From a virus, in the IMG/VR virus record IMGVR_UViG_3300030419_007750, positions 1 to 37,472 of that record: DNA of 37,472 nt; one strand, written 5' to 3'. Of this stretch, positions 1 through 6,674 are shown one piece after another. The notes beneath the pieces were generated by a model that saw only the letters and a program-made list of their open reading frames with translations, was not told where the DNA came from and did not search any database. The stretch's first letter is position 1. Each line of letters starts with the position of its first letter. A program made the position numbers and the translations under genes.

Positions 1-24
1 TGTATCGTATGCTGAATAATCCAT
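1..24 (-). CDS. Possible start of a further minus-strand gene (partial)
   Basis: An ATG at 24-22 on the minus strand opens a frame (MDYSAYDT...) that runs off the left edge. It lies 6 bases after the stop codon of the gene at 31-909, which matches the tight spacing of the other minus-strand genes here. Eight codons cannot show function; this is only a positional inference. Confidence 0.3.
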
Positions 25-30
25 ATCTTT

Positions 31-909
31 TTATATATCCCCGTCAGCCGCTCTATAACTTTGTTTAACTTTACCGCCACGTTTCATTTTTAAGAACATA
101 TTTACGCGAGCCATAGCCCAAGAGCCTCGACTCTGTCCTGGTCTATGAGAGCCCGAAAACGCCCCTGCTCCACGGCGGTAAACTTTTTTAAGTTGGGAGA
201 GAGTTACTTTCGTGGCAGACTTTGAATTATGTTCTTTGACCTTATTTTTTAAAGCCTGAGTTGTCTTTTCAGAAAAAGTTATAGATGATCCTGATTCTCC
301 AGCACTCCCTTTTTTATTTTTAGAAGAACCCCTGCGTCTTTCGCTAGGTTTAGAAGGGGTTTGCGCGGCAGACTTCGGTCCTGATCTTTTAGCAGCTTTG
401 TTTTGTTTTCTAGGTAGCGCCGCCTCACTCTTTTCTTCATGACATCCACATCCTTTACCGCAACAATCTTCTTCTTTTTCTTCTTCTTCGGCAATCTCTT
501 CTTCTACAAAAGCTAAAGAGGGGTTAATTGAAAGTAGCTCATCAAAATCAAAAAAAGTTTCTCCATCCCATTCGTAAGCTTCGGGAAGCATAACCACCTC
601 CTCTGAGCCGCTAGTATAATCTGTTACAGATTTTTTTCTTTCCCACATTTTACAGCTCCAATAACGTGCCTTAGTCTTGGGGCCAGGGTTATCGCAATTA
701 TGCCGTGCTCTGAAATTCTTACGACGATTAGGGTCGTCCCTTTTGATTTCCATATTAGGGTCTCCAAAGTTTATCTTAACTGTGTTCCCTTTTTCATTTT
801 TTACATACACCGAAAACTTTTTAGGCCCTTTTGGGGTCCGAAAAGGCTTATTTAAAGTTTTGTTTTCCTTAGCTTTAGCTAAATATTCGTTGTTAAATAA
901 CGAGCTCAT
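31..909 (-). CDS. Phage structural/assembly-associated protein with FGDPNM-type N-terminal and DUF5824-like C-terminal domains
   Basis: This 292-residue protein has two parts I recognise from myovirus hypothetical or virion-associated proteins. Residues 48-89 carry FGDPNMEIKRDDP, then FRARHNCDNPGPKTKARYWSC. Residues about 235-292 carry YRRGAGAFSGSHRPG, WAMARVNMFLKM and YRAADGDI, resembling DUF5824. Between them lie an acidic run (136-148), a Cys-rich patch DCCGKGCGCHEE (148-159) that could bind metal, and a long Lys/Ser/Pro linker (about 165-205) that is probably disordered. No enzyme motif is visible. Small prohead-associated families nearby (2262-3018) support a virion or assembly role, which is inference. 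The ATG at 909 lies 17 bases from a GTGTA promoter-like motif and has no clear Shine-Dalgarno sequence. Confidence 0.72.
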   Translation of the reverse strand: MSSLFNNEYLAKAKENKTLNKPFRTPKGPKKFSVYVKNEKGNTVKINFGDPNMEIKRDDPNRRKNFRARHNCDNPGPKTKARYWSCKMWERKKSVTDYTSGSEEVVMLPEAYEWDGETFFDFDELLSINPSLAFVEEEIAEEEEKEEDCCGKGCGCHEEKSEAALPRKQNKAAKRSGPKSAAQTPSKPSERRRGSSKNKKGSAGESGSSITFSEKTTQALKNKVKEHNSKSATKVTLSQLKKVYRRGAGAFSGSHRPGQSRGSWAMARVNMFLKMKRGGKVKQSYRAADGDI

Positions 910-950
910 TACTTAATAATATACACTTTTTTTGTGTAATATATAGAGAG
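910..950. promoter_or_regulatory. Divergent promoter region with mirrored GTGTA motifs
   Basis: The 41 bases between the divergent starts at 909 and 951 contain ATATACAC, seven T, then GTGTAATATATAG. Read on each strand this gives the same arrangement: an A/T tract, GTGTA, then an AT run. The first G of GTGTA is at 934 (plus) and 926 (minus), exactly 17 bases from each ATG. There is little or no room for an untranslated leader. The promoter call is inferred from recurrence of the motif in the window. Confidence 0.55.
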
Positions 951-1283
951 ATGAACTTAATAATTAACGCTAATTTAAGCTCTGACCCTCCATCAGAAGG
1001 GTTATATTTTAGGTTTTTAACAATGATAGCTCAAAAAGACTTAGATTATTGCGTTTTATTGGAAGCAAGAAAAGAAATGGTTGATGAATATTATCTATTT
1101 TTAAAAAGAAAAGGATGGTTTGATCACGTTAATGACATAGTTATACCCGAATGGGGAGAACAGGGCGTAAGATTAGACACCGAGTTGGTATATCCCTTAA
1201 CAGTTAAAACAAGCTATATAAGATGCGAAAATACCTTTAATTTGCTCGGACAACTTAAAACCCTAAGAAATATAAATTATTAA
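951..1283 (+). CDS. Hypothetical protein, 110 aa
   Basis: I do not recognise this 110-residue protein. It starts MNLIINANLSSDPPSEGLYF and has an internal stretch DYCVLLEARKEMVDEYYLFL followed by KGWFDHVNDIVIPEWGEQG. There is no signal peptide or membrane segment, and predicted content is mixed alpha/beta. The ATG lies directly after a GTGTAATATATAG motif, which supports this start. The TAA stop overlaps the stop codon of the convergent gene at 1280-1459. Its position among structural genes says little about function. Confidence 0.65.
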   Translation: MNLIINANLSSDPPSEGLYFRFLTMIAQKDLDYCVLLEARKEMVDEYYLFLKRKGWFDHVNDIVIPEWGEQGVRLDTELVYPLTVKTSYIRCENTFNLLGQLKTLRNINY

Positions 1284-1459
1284 TCATTAGAAATGATTTC
1301 ACAATTTATAGGAACTTTAGGGTTTAAAAAGCCTTCGTTATGTAAATACTCTAAAAGTAAAATAGCATGGTCGTCAGAGAGCTCGTCTTTCGGATCAAAA
1401 ATTTTTACCTTGGTCTTATAAACTACGATATCAATTCCCGTAACTTTTAATTTTTTCAT
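1280..1459 (-). CDS. Small hypothetical protein, 59 aa
   Basis: The likely start is the ATG at 1459 (MKKLKVTGIDIVVYKTKVKI), giving 59 residues; an upstream ATG would run through the promoter region and into the divergent signal peptidase gene. GTGTATATATAAG sits immediately upstream, with its first G 14 bases from the ATG. The N-terminal half looks beta-rich and the middle (ELSDDHAILLLEYLHNEGF) helical. Its stop overlaps that of the convergent gene at 951-1283. Function unknown. Confidence 0.55.
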   Translation of the reverse strand: MKKLKVTGIDIVVYKTKVKIFDPKDELSDDHAILLLEYLHNEGFLNPKVPINCEIISND

Positions 1460-1481
1460 ACTTATATATACACTAAAAAAG
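1460..1481. promoter_or_regulatory. Divergent promoter region, GTGTATATATAAG motif
   Basis: Twenty-two bases separate the divergent starts at 1459 and 1482. The minus strand reads a T-rich tract, then AGTGTATATATAAGT, then ATG. The alternating TATATATA core is self-complementary and could serve both directions. As at 910-950, almost no leader is possible. Confidence 0.45.
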
Positions 1482-2060
1482 ATGAACCTAATCAAAACAT
1501 GGCTAAACAAGATGAAAACCAAGTTGGATACGGCTCACATAAGAGACGTAAAAATAAAAGATATGAGAATTTTTTTATTAATATTAATATTAGGAATTAT
1601 TTTTCATATAGGTTTTGCAAATTTCAAAGTAGATGGGGAAAGTATGGAGTCTACTTATGAAAAAGGAGAAAGATTATTAGTAAATAAAATTGTTTATAAA
1701 TTTTCGCCTCCAGAATTAGGTGATGTAATTGTTTTTTACGATCCCAAAGATGACACTGTTTTAGTTAAAAGAATAATAGCACTACCCAAAGACATTGTAG
1801 AAATTATAGAAGGGGTAATATTTGTAAATGGAGTCCCCCTGTTAGATGAATACAGTAGTGGTTTAATTGGTGTGTTATTAGTTAACGCGGAAGGAAAACC
1901 TTATATAAATTGGAAAACAGGAGAGCTGGTTTATGAATACTCTAATCTAAGTAAGCAGTATTTAAGAGAGGACGAGTACTACGCCATTGGAGACAATAGA
2001 ACAGCCTCATGGTTTGGAATAGTAAAAGAAGAAAATATAATAGGTATAATAGTAGATTAA
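1482..2060 (+). CDS. lepB: Signal peptidase I (S26 family)
   Basis: Type I signal peptidases cut signal peptides from exported proteins on the outer face of the inner membrane, using a Ser/Lys dyad. This 192-residue protein has one membrane segment at about 29-46. It then shows family boxes: GESMESTYEKGERLLVNK with Ser54 as nucleophile, VKRIIALPKD with Lys96 as general base, and YAIGDNR (167-173). The last box is shortened: GDNR is followed by TASWFG rather than the usual longer SxDSR-containing stretch. The length matches small Gram-positive or organellar types and is much shorter than E. coli LepB. A cellular-type signal peptidase is unusual in a phage. Start choice rests on the adjacent promoter-like motif; an internal Met at 28 is possible. 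Confidence 0.9.
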   Translation: MNLIKTWLNKMKTKLDTAHIRDVKIKDMRIFLLILILGIIFHIGFANFKVDGESMESTYEKGERLLVNKIVYKFSPPELGDVIVFYDPKDDTVLVKRIIALPKDIVEIIEGVIFVNGVPLLDEYSSGLIGVLLVNAEGKPYINWKTGELVYEYSNLSKQYLREDEYYAIGDNRTASWFGIVKEENIIGIIVD

Positions 2061-2074
2061 TTGAGGTGATAAAA

Positions 2075-2248
2075 ATGCAAGAAGAACATAGAGAACCTTG
2101 GGAAGCTTTAAGTATAACAATCGCAGGATACTTATCTTTAGTATTGTGGCACTGCACAATTACAGCTATTGACTATGGAGTATCAATCATAAAATACACA
2201 GAGGAACTTAATCTAATAGATTGTATTGAAGTACCTTTTTTATCGTAA
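2075..2248 (+). CDS. Small single-span membrane protein, 57 aa
   Basis: The chosen ATG at 2075 (MQEEHREPWEALSITIAGYL) has a good ribosome-binding site, GAGGTG, six bases upstream, which is rare in this window. Translation from 2009 would overlap the signal peptidase gene out of frame and is less likely. Residues about 11-32 form one hydrophobic segment. It sits 14 bases after the signal peptidase stop, so the two are probably co-transcribed. Function unknown. Confidence 0.55.
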   Translation: MQEEHREPWEALSITIAGYLSLVLWHCTITAIDYGVSIIKYTEELNLIDCIEVPFLS

Positions 2249-2261
2249 TGTTTAAAGATAT

Positions 2262-2468
2262 TTAAAAAATAATTACATCGTAACTATCACTAACATAATC
2301 ACTCCATGTAGTAGAAGCTTTGGATTTAGTAGCTTTTTCGTACTGAGAATAACAAACAGCAGCCCGCTGTTTATCATTTGGAAACTCATTTAACATAGCT
2401 GTATCGTCCATACACTCATTAACGAAATCTTTTCGTTTCTGATTACTGTCTGGACGAGGTAAAGGCAT
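2262..2468 (-). CDS. Small phage protein of the prohead-associated MPLPxP / FVNxCM family
   Basis: The 68-residue product begins MPLPRPDSNQKRKDFVNECM and continues NEFPNDKQRAAVCYSQY. This pattern (MPxPxP, FxxxCM, EFPxxxQRxAVCxSQ) is a small family I associate with phage portal, protease and head-assembly regions, sometimes fused to larger proteins. Two conserved Cys are present. Function is unknown. It starts one base after the stop of the gene at 2470-3018, so the two form an operon, and it converges on the small membrane-protein gene. Confidence 0.72.
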   Translation of the reverse strand: MPLPRPDSNQKRKDFVNECMDDTAMLNEFPNDKQRAAVCYSQYEKATKSKASTTWSDYVSDSYDVIIF

Positions 2469-2469
2469 T

Positions 2470-3018
2470 TTACTCTTGCCCTACGTCTCCTTGATCTTCG
2501 ACTTTATCTTTTTTAAGACTTTTTATTTCTTGATCAATATTCTTAATAGCATCTTCGTGATGTTTGCGGAGCTCTTTTAATGTTTCATGCTTGACATCGT
2601 AAGAATCTTGATTTTGCATTTTTTGACGTAGACTTTCTCTCATACCCTTGAAGTGCTCTTCAATAGATTGAGAATCATAGTCATTGTGGCCAGCTTTAGA
2701 TTCTTCAGAAACCTCAATCCCAAATTCTTTAGCCTTAGACTTTAATTTTTTTAAGATTTTAGCTTTAATTGCTGGAGACAATTTAGATTGAGATAAACGA
2801 GCTAGAGCGTTACGCACATGAGCAGCATCTGGAATCGGGAAATGGCGCAAGCTACGAGGCTCAGTCTTTCCGTCCACCTTTTTACCACCTGGTTCAATGT
2901 AGGCAAAGTCTGAATCAGGAAGATTATTCCTATATTTAGTGGTAAATTTCTTAGCTAAAGCATCGTCTTGAATAATCTGCTCGCTAAAGTCAATCTCAGT
3001 GAAATATTTATTGCTCAT
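2470..3018 (-). CDS. Phage DUF6582-like protein with C-terminal coiled coil
   Basis: Residues 34-103 carry PDSDFAYIEPGGKK, then RSLRHFPIPDAAHVRNALAR and KAKILKKLKSKAKEFGIEV. This is a short conserved module (DUF6582-like) often seen inside or beside phage prohead proteases. The C-terminal third (about 115-178) is charged and heptad-like and probably a coiled coil. No protease motif is present, so I read it as the accessory module alone, 182 residues. A weak AGGA lies about 10 bases before the ATG, and a GTGTA motif lies 28 bases upstream. Confidence 0.7.
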   Translation of the reverse strand: MSNKYFTEIDFSEQIIQDDALAKKFTTKYRNNLPDSDFAYIEPGGKKVDGKTEPRSLRHFPIPDAAHVRNALARLSQSKLSPAIKAKILKKLKSKAKEFGIEVSEESKAGHNDYDSQSIEEHFKGMRESLRQKMQNQDSYDVKHETLKELRKHHEDAIKNIDQEIKSLKKDKVEDQGDVGQE

Positions 3019-3029
3019 ATCTTAAGTTT

Positions 3030-3060
3030 CCTGACTATCTTTACACTTTATTTAGATAAA
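3030..3060 (-). promoter_or_regulatory. GTGTA-type promoter-like motif upstream of head-associated operon
   Basis: On the minus strand AAATAAAGTGTAAAGATAG starts near 3053, with the first G of GTGTA at 3046. This matches the A/T-tract plus GTGTA pattern seen at 909, 951, 1459, 16472 and the tmRNA. Here the start codon is 28 bases away, leaving a short leader with a weak AGGA. Confidence 0.4.
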
Positions 3061-3084
3061 AAGGAAGAAAAAAGATACTTTAAA

Positions 3085-4257
3085 TTATTCCAATAAAGTA
3101 ATATTAGGGTCTTTTTCCAAGATATCCTTAAAAAACCCTTGGGCTTCTACCCTATAGTCAGGTAAAAAATCAAAAAGTAGATGGTTGCTTTTCTTCTGGC
3201 TTTTTATGGATTTAAGAGACTTCAACTCCGCTCTTTGAGCCGCTCCCTTATGAACAAATTTTACTACTCCATTATAAGCTTCATTTTTTAAAAAACTATT
3301 CTTAATTATATAAAGACGATGAGTGCCAAGGGTTTCATGTTTAACCTCTAGCTCCGTTTTCTTTTTAAGGGTAGCTGCAAAATAACAAAAATTTAAAATA
3401 TTAGGATCAATATTATTAAAAGTTAATTTGTTAAATTCACTCTCCTCAGAACTTTGGAGTGAGGGTTTTTTACTTTTAATAGTTGAAGTCGTTATGACAG
3501 CACAGTTGTATTTTATAGCAAGCTCCTTAAGATCATGTAAAAGATCAATACTCTGTACTCCGTTATAAAACAAAACATCTAGATTGGCCCCAATTGGAGT
3601 CTTACTAGGGTTACTGTTATCATCAAGCTTACCACTTAAATGTACTTCATACCACCCCCTTTGATGAGTTTGTCCCCAGCATTCATAATTTAAATTAGAG
3701 TAGGAATCAACTAATTCGTCAATCGGAAGATAAGAATCCTTATCTTCCATGTGGTCAAACGACCCTTTTTTTATCTCTTCAGCAAAAAAATCATTACTAA
3801 ATTCAGCTTGAGTCCTTTCTTTGTCTATAAAATAATAAGATGGCGTATACCCTAGATCGTGAACCTCCTCTGGGTCAGGATTTATACATATTTGTTTAGC
3901 TAAGTTAGTTATAAATCTAGTTGTACCCGAAAACTCCGCACCGAAAAATGAATAGACTTTACCTCTTTTTAAGCCACCTTCTAGAGCCGAAATTAAATTA
4001 GAAAATTTATAAGGACGATTAGGGACGAAAGGGGAGGCTACTTTACCAAAATTAGGATCATCTTTTACTATACTTGCAAGAGAAGTGGGTTGCGAATGTT
4101 TAGCGACAGCCTCTTTATCATAGCTCTTCTTTAAGAGTTCTTTACCCCACCCATGAGGGCGAATTACGTCTTTGTAATTATTAGAAAATTCCGCTGAATT
4201 TTCCTCAGTTTGAAGATTTTTTTTAGGCAACACCCATTTAACTCTATGATTTTTCAT
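3085..4257 (-). CDS. RecA/DnaB-fold protein with degenerate ATPase motifs
   Basis: This 390-residue protein has the layout of a RecA-fold (DnaB/KaiC-like) ATPase. After GGLKRGKVYSFFGAEFSGTT the P-loop position reads G106-AEFS-G111-T112-T113, so the essential Lys is replaced by Thr. The Walker B position reads LDVLFYN, with Asn232 where an Asp is expected. A later stretch HRLYIIKNSFLKNEAYNGVVKF (about 318-339) resembles the end of DnaB-type cores. Probably it no longer hydrolyses ATP, or does so differently; it could be a structural partner of a replicative helicase or recombinase. A canonical RecA-like protein is encoded at 36026-37123. The gene is preceded by CATATATATT and has no Shine-Dalgarno sequence. 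The exact family is uncertain. Confidence 0.6.
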   Translation of the reverse strand: MKNHRVKWVLPKKNLQTEENSAEFSNNYKDVIRPHGWGKELLKKSYDKEAVAKHSQPTSLASIVKDDPNFGKVASPFVPNRPYKFSNLISALEGGLKRGKVYSFFGAEFSGTTRFITNLAKQICINPDPEEVHDLGYTPSYYFIDKERTQAEFSNDFFAEEIKKGSFDHMEDKDSYLPIDELVDSYSNLNYECWGQTHQRGWYEVHLSGKLDDNSNPSKTPIGANLDVLFYNGVQSIDLLHDLKELAIKYNCAVITTSTIKSKKPSLQSSEESEFNKLTFNNIDPNILNFCYFAATLKKKTELEVKHETLGTHRLYIIKNSFLKNEAYNGVVKFVHKGAAQRAELKSLKSIKSQKKSNHLLFDFLPDYRVEAQGFFKDILEKDPNITLLE

Positions 4258-4272
4258 AATATATATGTTAGT

Positions 4273-4286
4273 GAATCGTTAGATTC
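4273..4286. repeat. Inverted repeat GAATC-GTTA-GATTC
   Basis: A perfect 5-bp inverted repeat with a 4-base spacer lies 16-29 bases upstream of the minus-strand start at 4257. It could be a small operator or part of a promoter. The short arms make chance occurrence possible. Confidence 0.3.
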
Positions 4287-4327
4287 GTTAATTTAACGTA
4301 GCACAATTTTTCTAAAAAGCAAATAAA

Positions 4328-5257
4328 TTATTCGCTTACGGCTCTACCTTTTTCTTGCTCCCAATCTTTTTCTGGACGATCTATTTTTTCGTTACGAACC
4401 TGAGCACTCTTTAATACCATTGTCTTCACTTTAGAAGTTTTCATTTGATGAAGAAGGGAAGATACATCTTTCGGGAAACATGTGCCTCCATACCCTCTCT
4501 TATTATCTGGTCCAGGAACTTGAGTATGACTTTCGCCTATTCTTGGGTCACAACAACTTAACTTTCTAATTAAATCATATTTTAAATCATTTTTTAAACA
4601 AAACTCCTCTATCTCGTTAAAGAAAGACACTTTTACAGCTAAAAAAGAATTTCTAACATATTTTACAAACTCTGCGTGTTTAGTCGAGGTAAAAGTAACG
4701 TTATCGCACTCGATTTTATCATGCTTTTTAGCTAACGCAAGCAAGCTTCTCATTTTATTTACAAAAGTATTGAATTCTAAAACTTCTCCAGTTTTTGTAA
4801 TATCTTCCATCTGGACCCTAAGACCACTCTTAGTCATTTCAGACATGTTATCCGTCCCGCATAACCATAAAGTATTTTTGTAAAAATCTTCTCTCCAGTT
4901 TTTCTCAGTAAGGAATTCAGGCATAAAATTAACTTTTAATTTTTTACAGGTTCCCACGGGGACTGTTGACCTTACGACTATCTTATTTTTTCTTATTCTA
5001 ACGGAGCCTAAATCTTTAATTACAGATTTTACTATGGAAAGATCACAATTTCCATTAGGCTTCATAGGCGTAGGAACACACACAAAAACTAAATCACAAG
5101 TTTTTAAATCCTGCAATGTAGTCCCTTGAGGAGAACACTTTTCGGGGTCTTTATCATACACAATACATTGTACAGAATCACACTCAAAAAGCTGCGTTGC
5201 TTTACCAACATACCCGTTGCCTACTACTCCTATTTTAAAATTTTTAATTTGCTTCAT
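4328..5257 (-). CDS. ugd: UDP-glucose 6-dehydrogenase-like protein lacking the C-terminal domain
   Basis: These enzymes oxidise UDP-glucose (or a related nucleotide sugar) twice with NAD to the uronate. The NAD site is GNGYVG (13-18), followed by CVPTPMKPNG (60-69), RSTVPVGT (96-103) and MPEFLTEKNWREDF (112-125). AVKVSFFNEI (207-216) holds the usual Lys and Asn, and GYGGTCFPKD (255-264) holds the catalytic Cys260. At 309 residues it ends soon after the central helical domain; cellular enzymes of about 390-450 residues have another C-terminal nucleotide-binding domain. All catalytic motifs are intact, so this may be a minimal enzyme rather than a pseudogene. It could act on another UDP- or GDP-sugar. 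A minus-strand terminator upstream (5294-5322) separates it from the gene at 5358. Confidence 0.88.
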   Translation of the reverse strand: MKQIKNFKIGVVGNGYVGKATQLFECDSVQCIVYDKDPEKCSPQGTTLQDLKTCDLVFVCVPTPMKPNGNCDLSIVKSVIKDLGSVRIRKNKIVVRSTVPVGTCKKLKVNFMPEFLTEKNWREDFYKNTLWLCGTDNMSEMTKSGLRVQMEDITKTGEVLEFNTFVNKMRSLLALAKKHDKIECDNVTFTSTKHAEFVKYVRNSFLAVKVSFFNEIEEFCLKNDLKYDLIRKLSCCDPRIGESHTQVPGPDNKRGYGGTCFPKDVSSLLHQMKTSKVKTMVLKSAQVRNEKIDRPEKDWEQEKGRAVSE

Positions 5258-5293
5258 CTCTTAAAATGATAATCTATTTTTTCAACATTTTCA

Positions 5294-5322
5294 ATAAAAA
5301 ACCCCCTCCAAAAGAAGGGGGG
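5294..5322 (-). terminator. Rho-independent terminator, minus strand
   Basis: Read on the minus strand, a run of five to six G/C pairs (CCCCCCTT...AAGGGGG type stem with a TTTT loop and one mismatch) occupies 5302-5322. It is followed by TTTTTTAT. It lies just after the small membrane-protein gene at 5358-5573 and before the dehydrogenase, so it ends transcription arriving from the minus-strand block. Confidence 0.8.
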
Positions 5323-5357
5323 TGTAAGAAACAAACAAACTTTACAATTACATATAT

Positions 5358-5573
5358 CTAAGGCAAAGCAACAGGAGCAAACATATTTGTCAACTTCGCA
5401 ACTACATACCCTGTGAAAAGCACGTTCAAGGCTAAAAGCACGAGAGCGACTCTAGCGTAATTAGTATTCACCGTTAAAGGCGTTGACGTGGTTCTTGTTT
5501 TTCTCTTAACACTCCTTGAAGAAGTTTTTCTAGAAGGGGCGCGTCTACTACTTTTCTTTGTATTTGTACTCAT
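5358..5573 (-). CDS. Small basic single-span membrane protein, 71 aa
   Basis: The first 35 residues are very rich in Lys, Arg, Ser and Thr (KKSSRRAPSRKTSSRSVKRK). They are followed by one hydrophobic segment at about 42-62 (VALVLLALNVLFTGYVVAKL). Such a protein would sit in the inner membrane with a positively charged cytoplasmic tail. The sequence does not identify a function; a lysis or membrane-remodelling role is only a possibility. It is followed by a strong terminator. Confidence 0.6.
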   Translation of the reverse strand: MSTNTKKSSRRAPSRKTSSRSVKRKTRTTSTPLTVNTNYARVALVLLALNVLFTGYVVAKLTNMFAPVALP

Positions 5574-5612
5574 ACGGTTTTTATTATAAAGTGTTTTGTG
5601 TATTAGTCAATA

Positions 5613-5792
5613 CTAAAGAGAGCGAATATCAAAAATATTAACCTCCTTAGTTTCTCCTGTGAAACAATCTTTAATTAAAAAAGTTTGAGAATCTACAATT
5701 TTATCCACTATGCCTGAAAAAGAGTAATCCTTATCCTCCACGAGAACCTTCTTTCCTAGCATTTTTTTATTATGATCAAGGGTTTTTTTCAT
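5613..5792 (-). CDS. Small hypothetical protein, 59 aa
   Basis: I choose the ATG at 5792 (MKKTLDHNKKMLGKKVLVED), which begins two bases after the upstream gene's stop codon. The alternative ATG at 5819 would overlap that gene by 26 bases. The product is predominantly beta-strand (GKKVLVED, SGIVDKIVDSQTFLIKD, KEVNIFDI), resembling a small SH3-like barrel, but no family is recognised. Confidence 0.55.
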   Translation of the reverse strand: MKKTLDHNKKMLGKKVLVEDKDYSFSGIVDKIVDSQTFLIKDCFTGETKEVNIFDIRSL

Positions 5793-5793
5793 T

Positions 5794-6303
5794 TTATACC
5801 GTTTTAAATCTATCGTCATGGTAATGGAAAATAATTTTAGATGCCCCTACGGAAGACTTAATATTTTTTACAAAAATCCAATCTGAATCACATTGATTGA
5901 CTAAATCCTCATAACAATGCCTACCTTCTTGATTTAAAGCCGCCCTCGTAGAACAACAAGCCCCGCCTTGAAGGGTGTCTCGAATCCTTTCTAAATTACT
6001 TATCCATGATTCTTCGCCTTCGGAGATAGTAATATTATTATTTCGAATAATGTATACTAATTCAACCCCATTCATGATTTCATAAACTTCATTATCTAAT
6101 TCAAATGAACTCCCAAGGCATTCTTCTATCTTACCTCTAAACTCTGGGTTAGAAGTAGCCTCACTAACTAATTGAGAAAAATGGACTTGAGATTCAGGTA
6201 ACGTCTGAACTGCACAATAAGCTTCAACTAACGGAAAATTAATAAAAATTTGCTTATTAGCGTTAAGAAGATTGGTTAAAGTTTTTCGAGTTAAAGTGAT
6301 CAT
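5794..6303 (-). CDS. Hypothetical protein with GGACCS motif, 169 aa
   Basis: I do not recognise this 169-residue protein. No membrane segment or signal peptide is seen. Residues about 113-135 carry GGACCSTRAALNQ and CYEDLVNQC, a Cys-rich patch reminiscent of short ACCS-type motifs in other marine phage hypothetical proteins. Four Cys in this stretch could bind metal. The start overlaps the end of the membrane-protein gene upstream by 4 bases (ATGA), so it is translated in the same operon. Confidence 0.6.
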   Translation of the reverse strand: MITLTRKTLTNLLNANKQIFINFPLVEAYCAVQTLPESQVHFSQLVSEATSNPEFRGKIEECLGSSFELDNEVYEIMNGVELVYIIRNNNITISEGEESWISNLERIRDTLQGGACCSTRAALNQEGRHCYEDLVNQCDSDWIFVKNIKSSVGASKIIFHYHDDRFKTV

Positions 6304-6674
6304 TTTTTTTCAACTAATGTTTTAAGAATGATTAATATATAATAAATTAATAAGGAAAATATAAAAGTAAAGGGCAAATTGTAAATAGAAAAACAATACA
6401 AATTAACTATTAAATTAATCCAAAAATTTATGCATATCGCGCAACAAATTAGTCTAGTAAAAAAACAATTATAATTAACTAAGAGATAGGGTACGAACAA
6501 GAGCGTTGCAAAGTCTTTCTTTCTATAATCAGTGTATCCATGAATAAATTTGCCTCCTAAATTAAAATACTTCAAATACTCGTAAATAGCATTAGTATCA
6601 AACCAAATAAACAAAAAAGAACTACAAGCAAAACTTAAAAAAATTATGCTATCCCAATCTAAAGGCATCATCAT
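6300..6674 (-). CDS. Multi-span membrane protein, 124 aa
   Basis: The product is strongly hydrophobic, with probable membrane segments near 9-26, 55-72, 75-95 and 100-118. A polar connecting loop NLGGKFIHGYTDYRKKDF lies near 38-55. Three consecutive ATG codons (6674, 6671, 6668) leave the precise start open. The gene overlaps the end of the dCMP deaminase gene by 26 bases. Function unknown; a membrane-modifying or superinfection role is speculative. Confidence 0.55.
   Translation of the reverse strand: MMMPLDWDSIIFLSFACSSFLFIWFDTNAIYEYLKYFNLGGKFIHGYTDYRKKDFATLLFVPYLLVNYNCFFTRLICCAICINFWINLIVNLYCFSIYNLPFTFIFSLLIYYILIILKTLVEKK

Noticed and set aside
279-494. Lys-rich minus-strand frame starting MPKKKKKKK
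   Set aside because: It is an out-of-frame reading of the low-complexity Glu/Lys-rich part of the gene at 31-909.
1460-1522. Upstream start for the minus-strand gene at 1280-1459
   Set aside because: The extension crosses the promoter-like motif and the coding start of the divergent signal peptidase gene.
2009-2074. Longer N-terminus for the small membrane protein downstream of the signal peptidase
   Set aside because: It would overlap the signal peptidase gene by about 50 bases, whereas ATG 2075 has a good GAGGTG ribosome-binding site.
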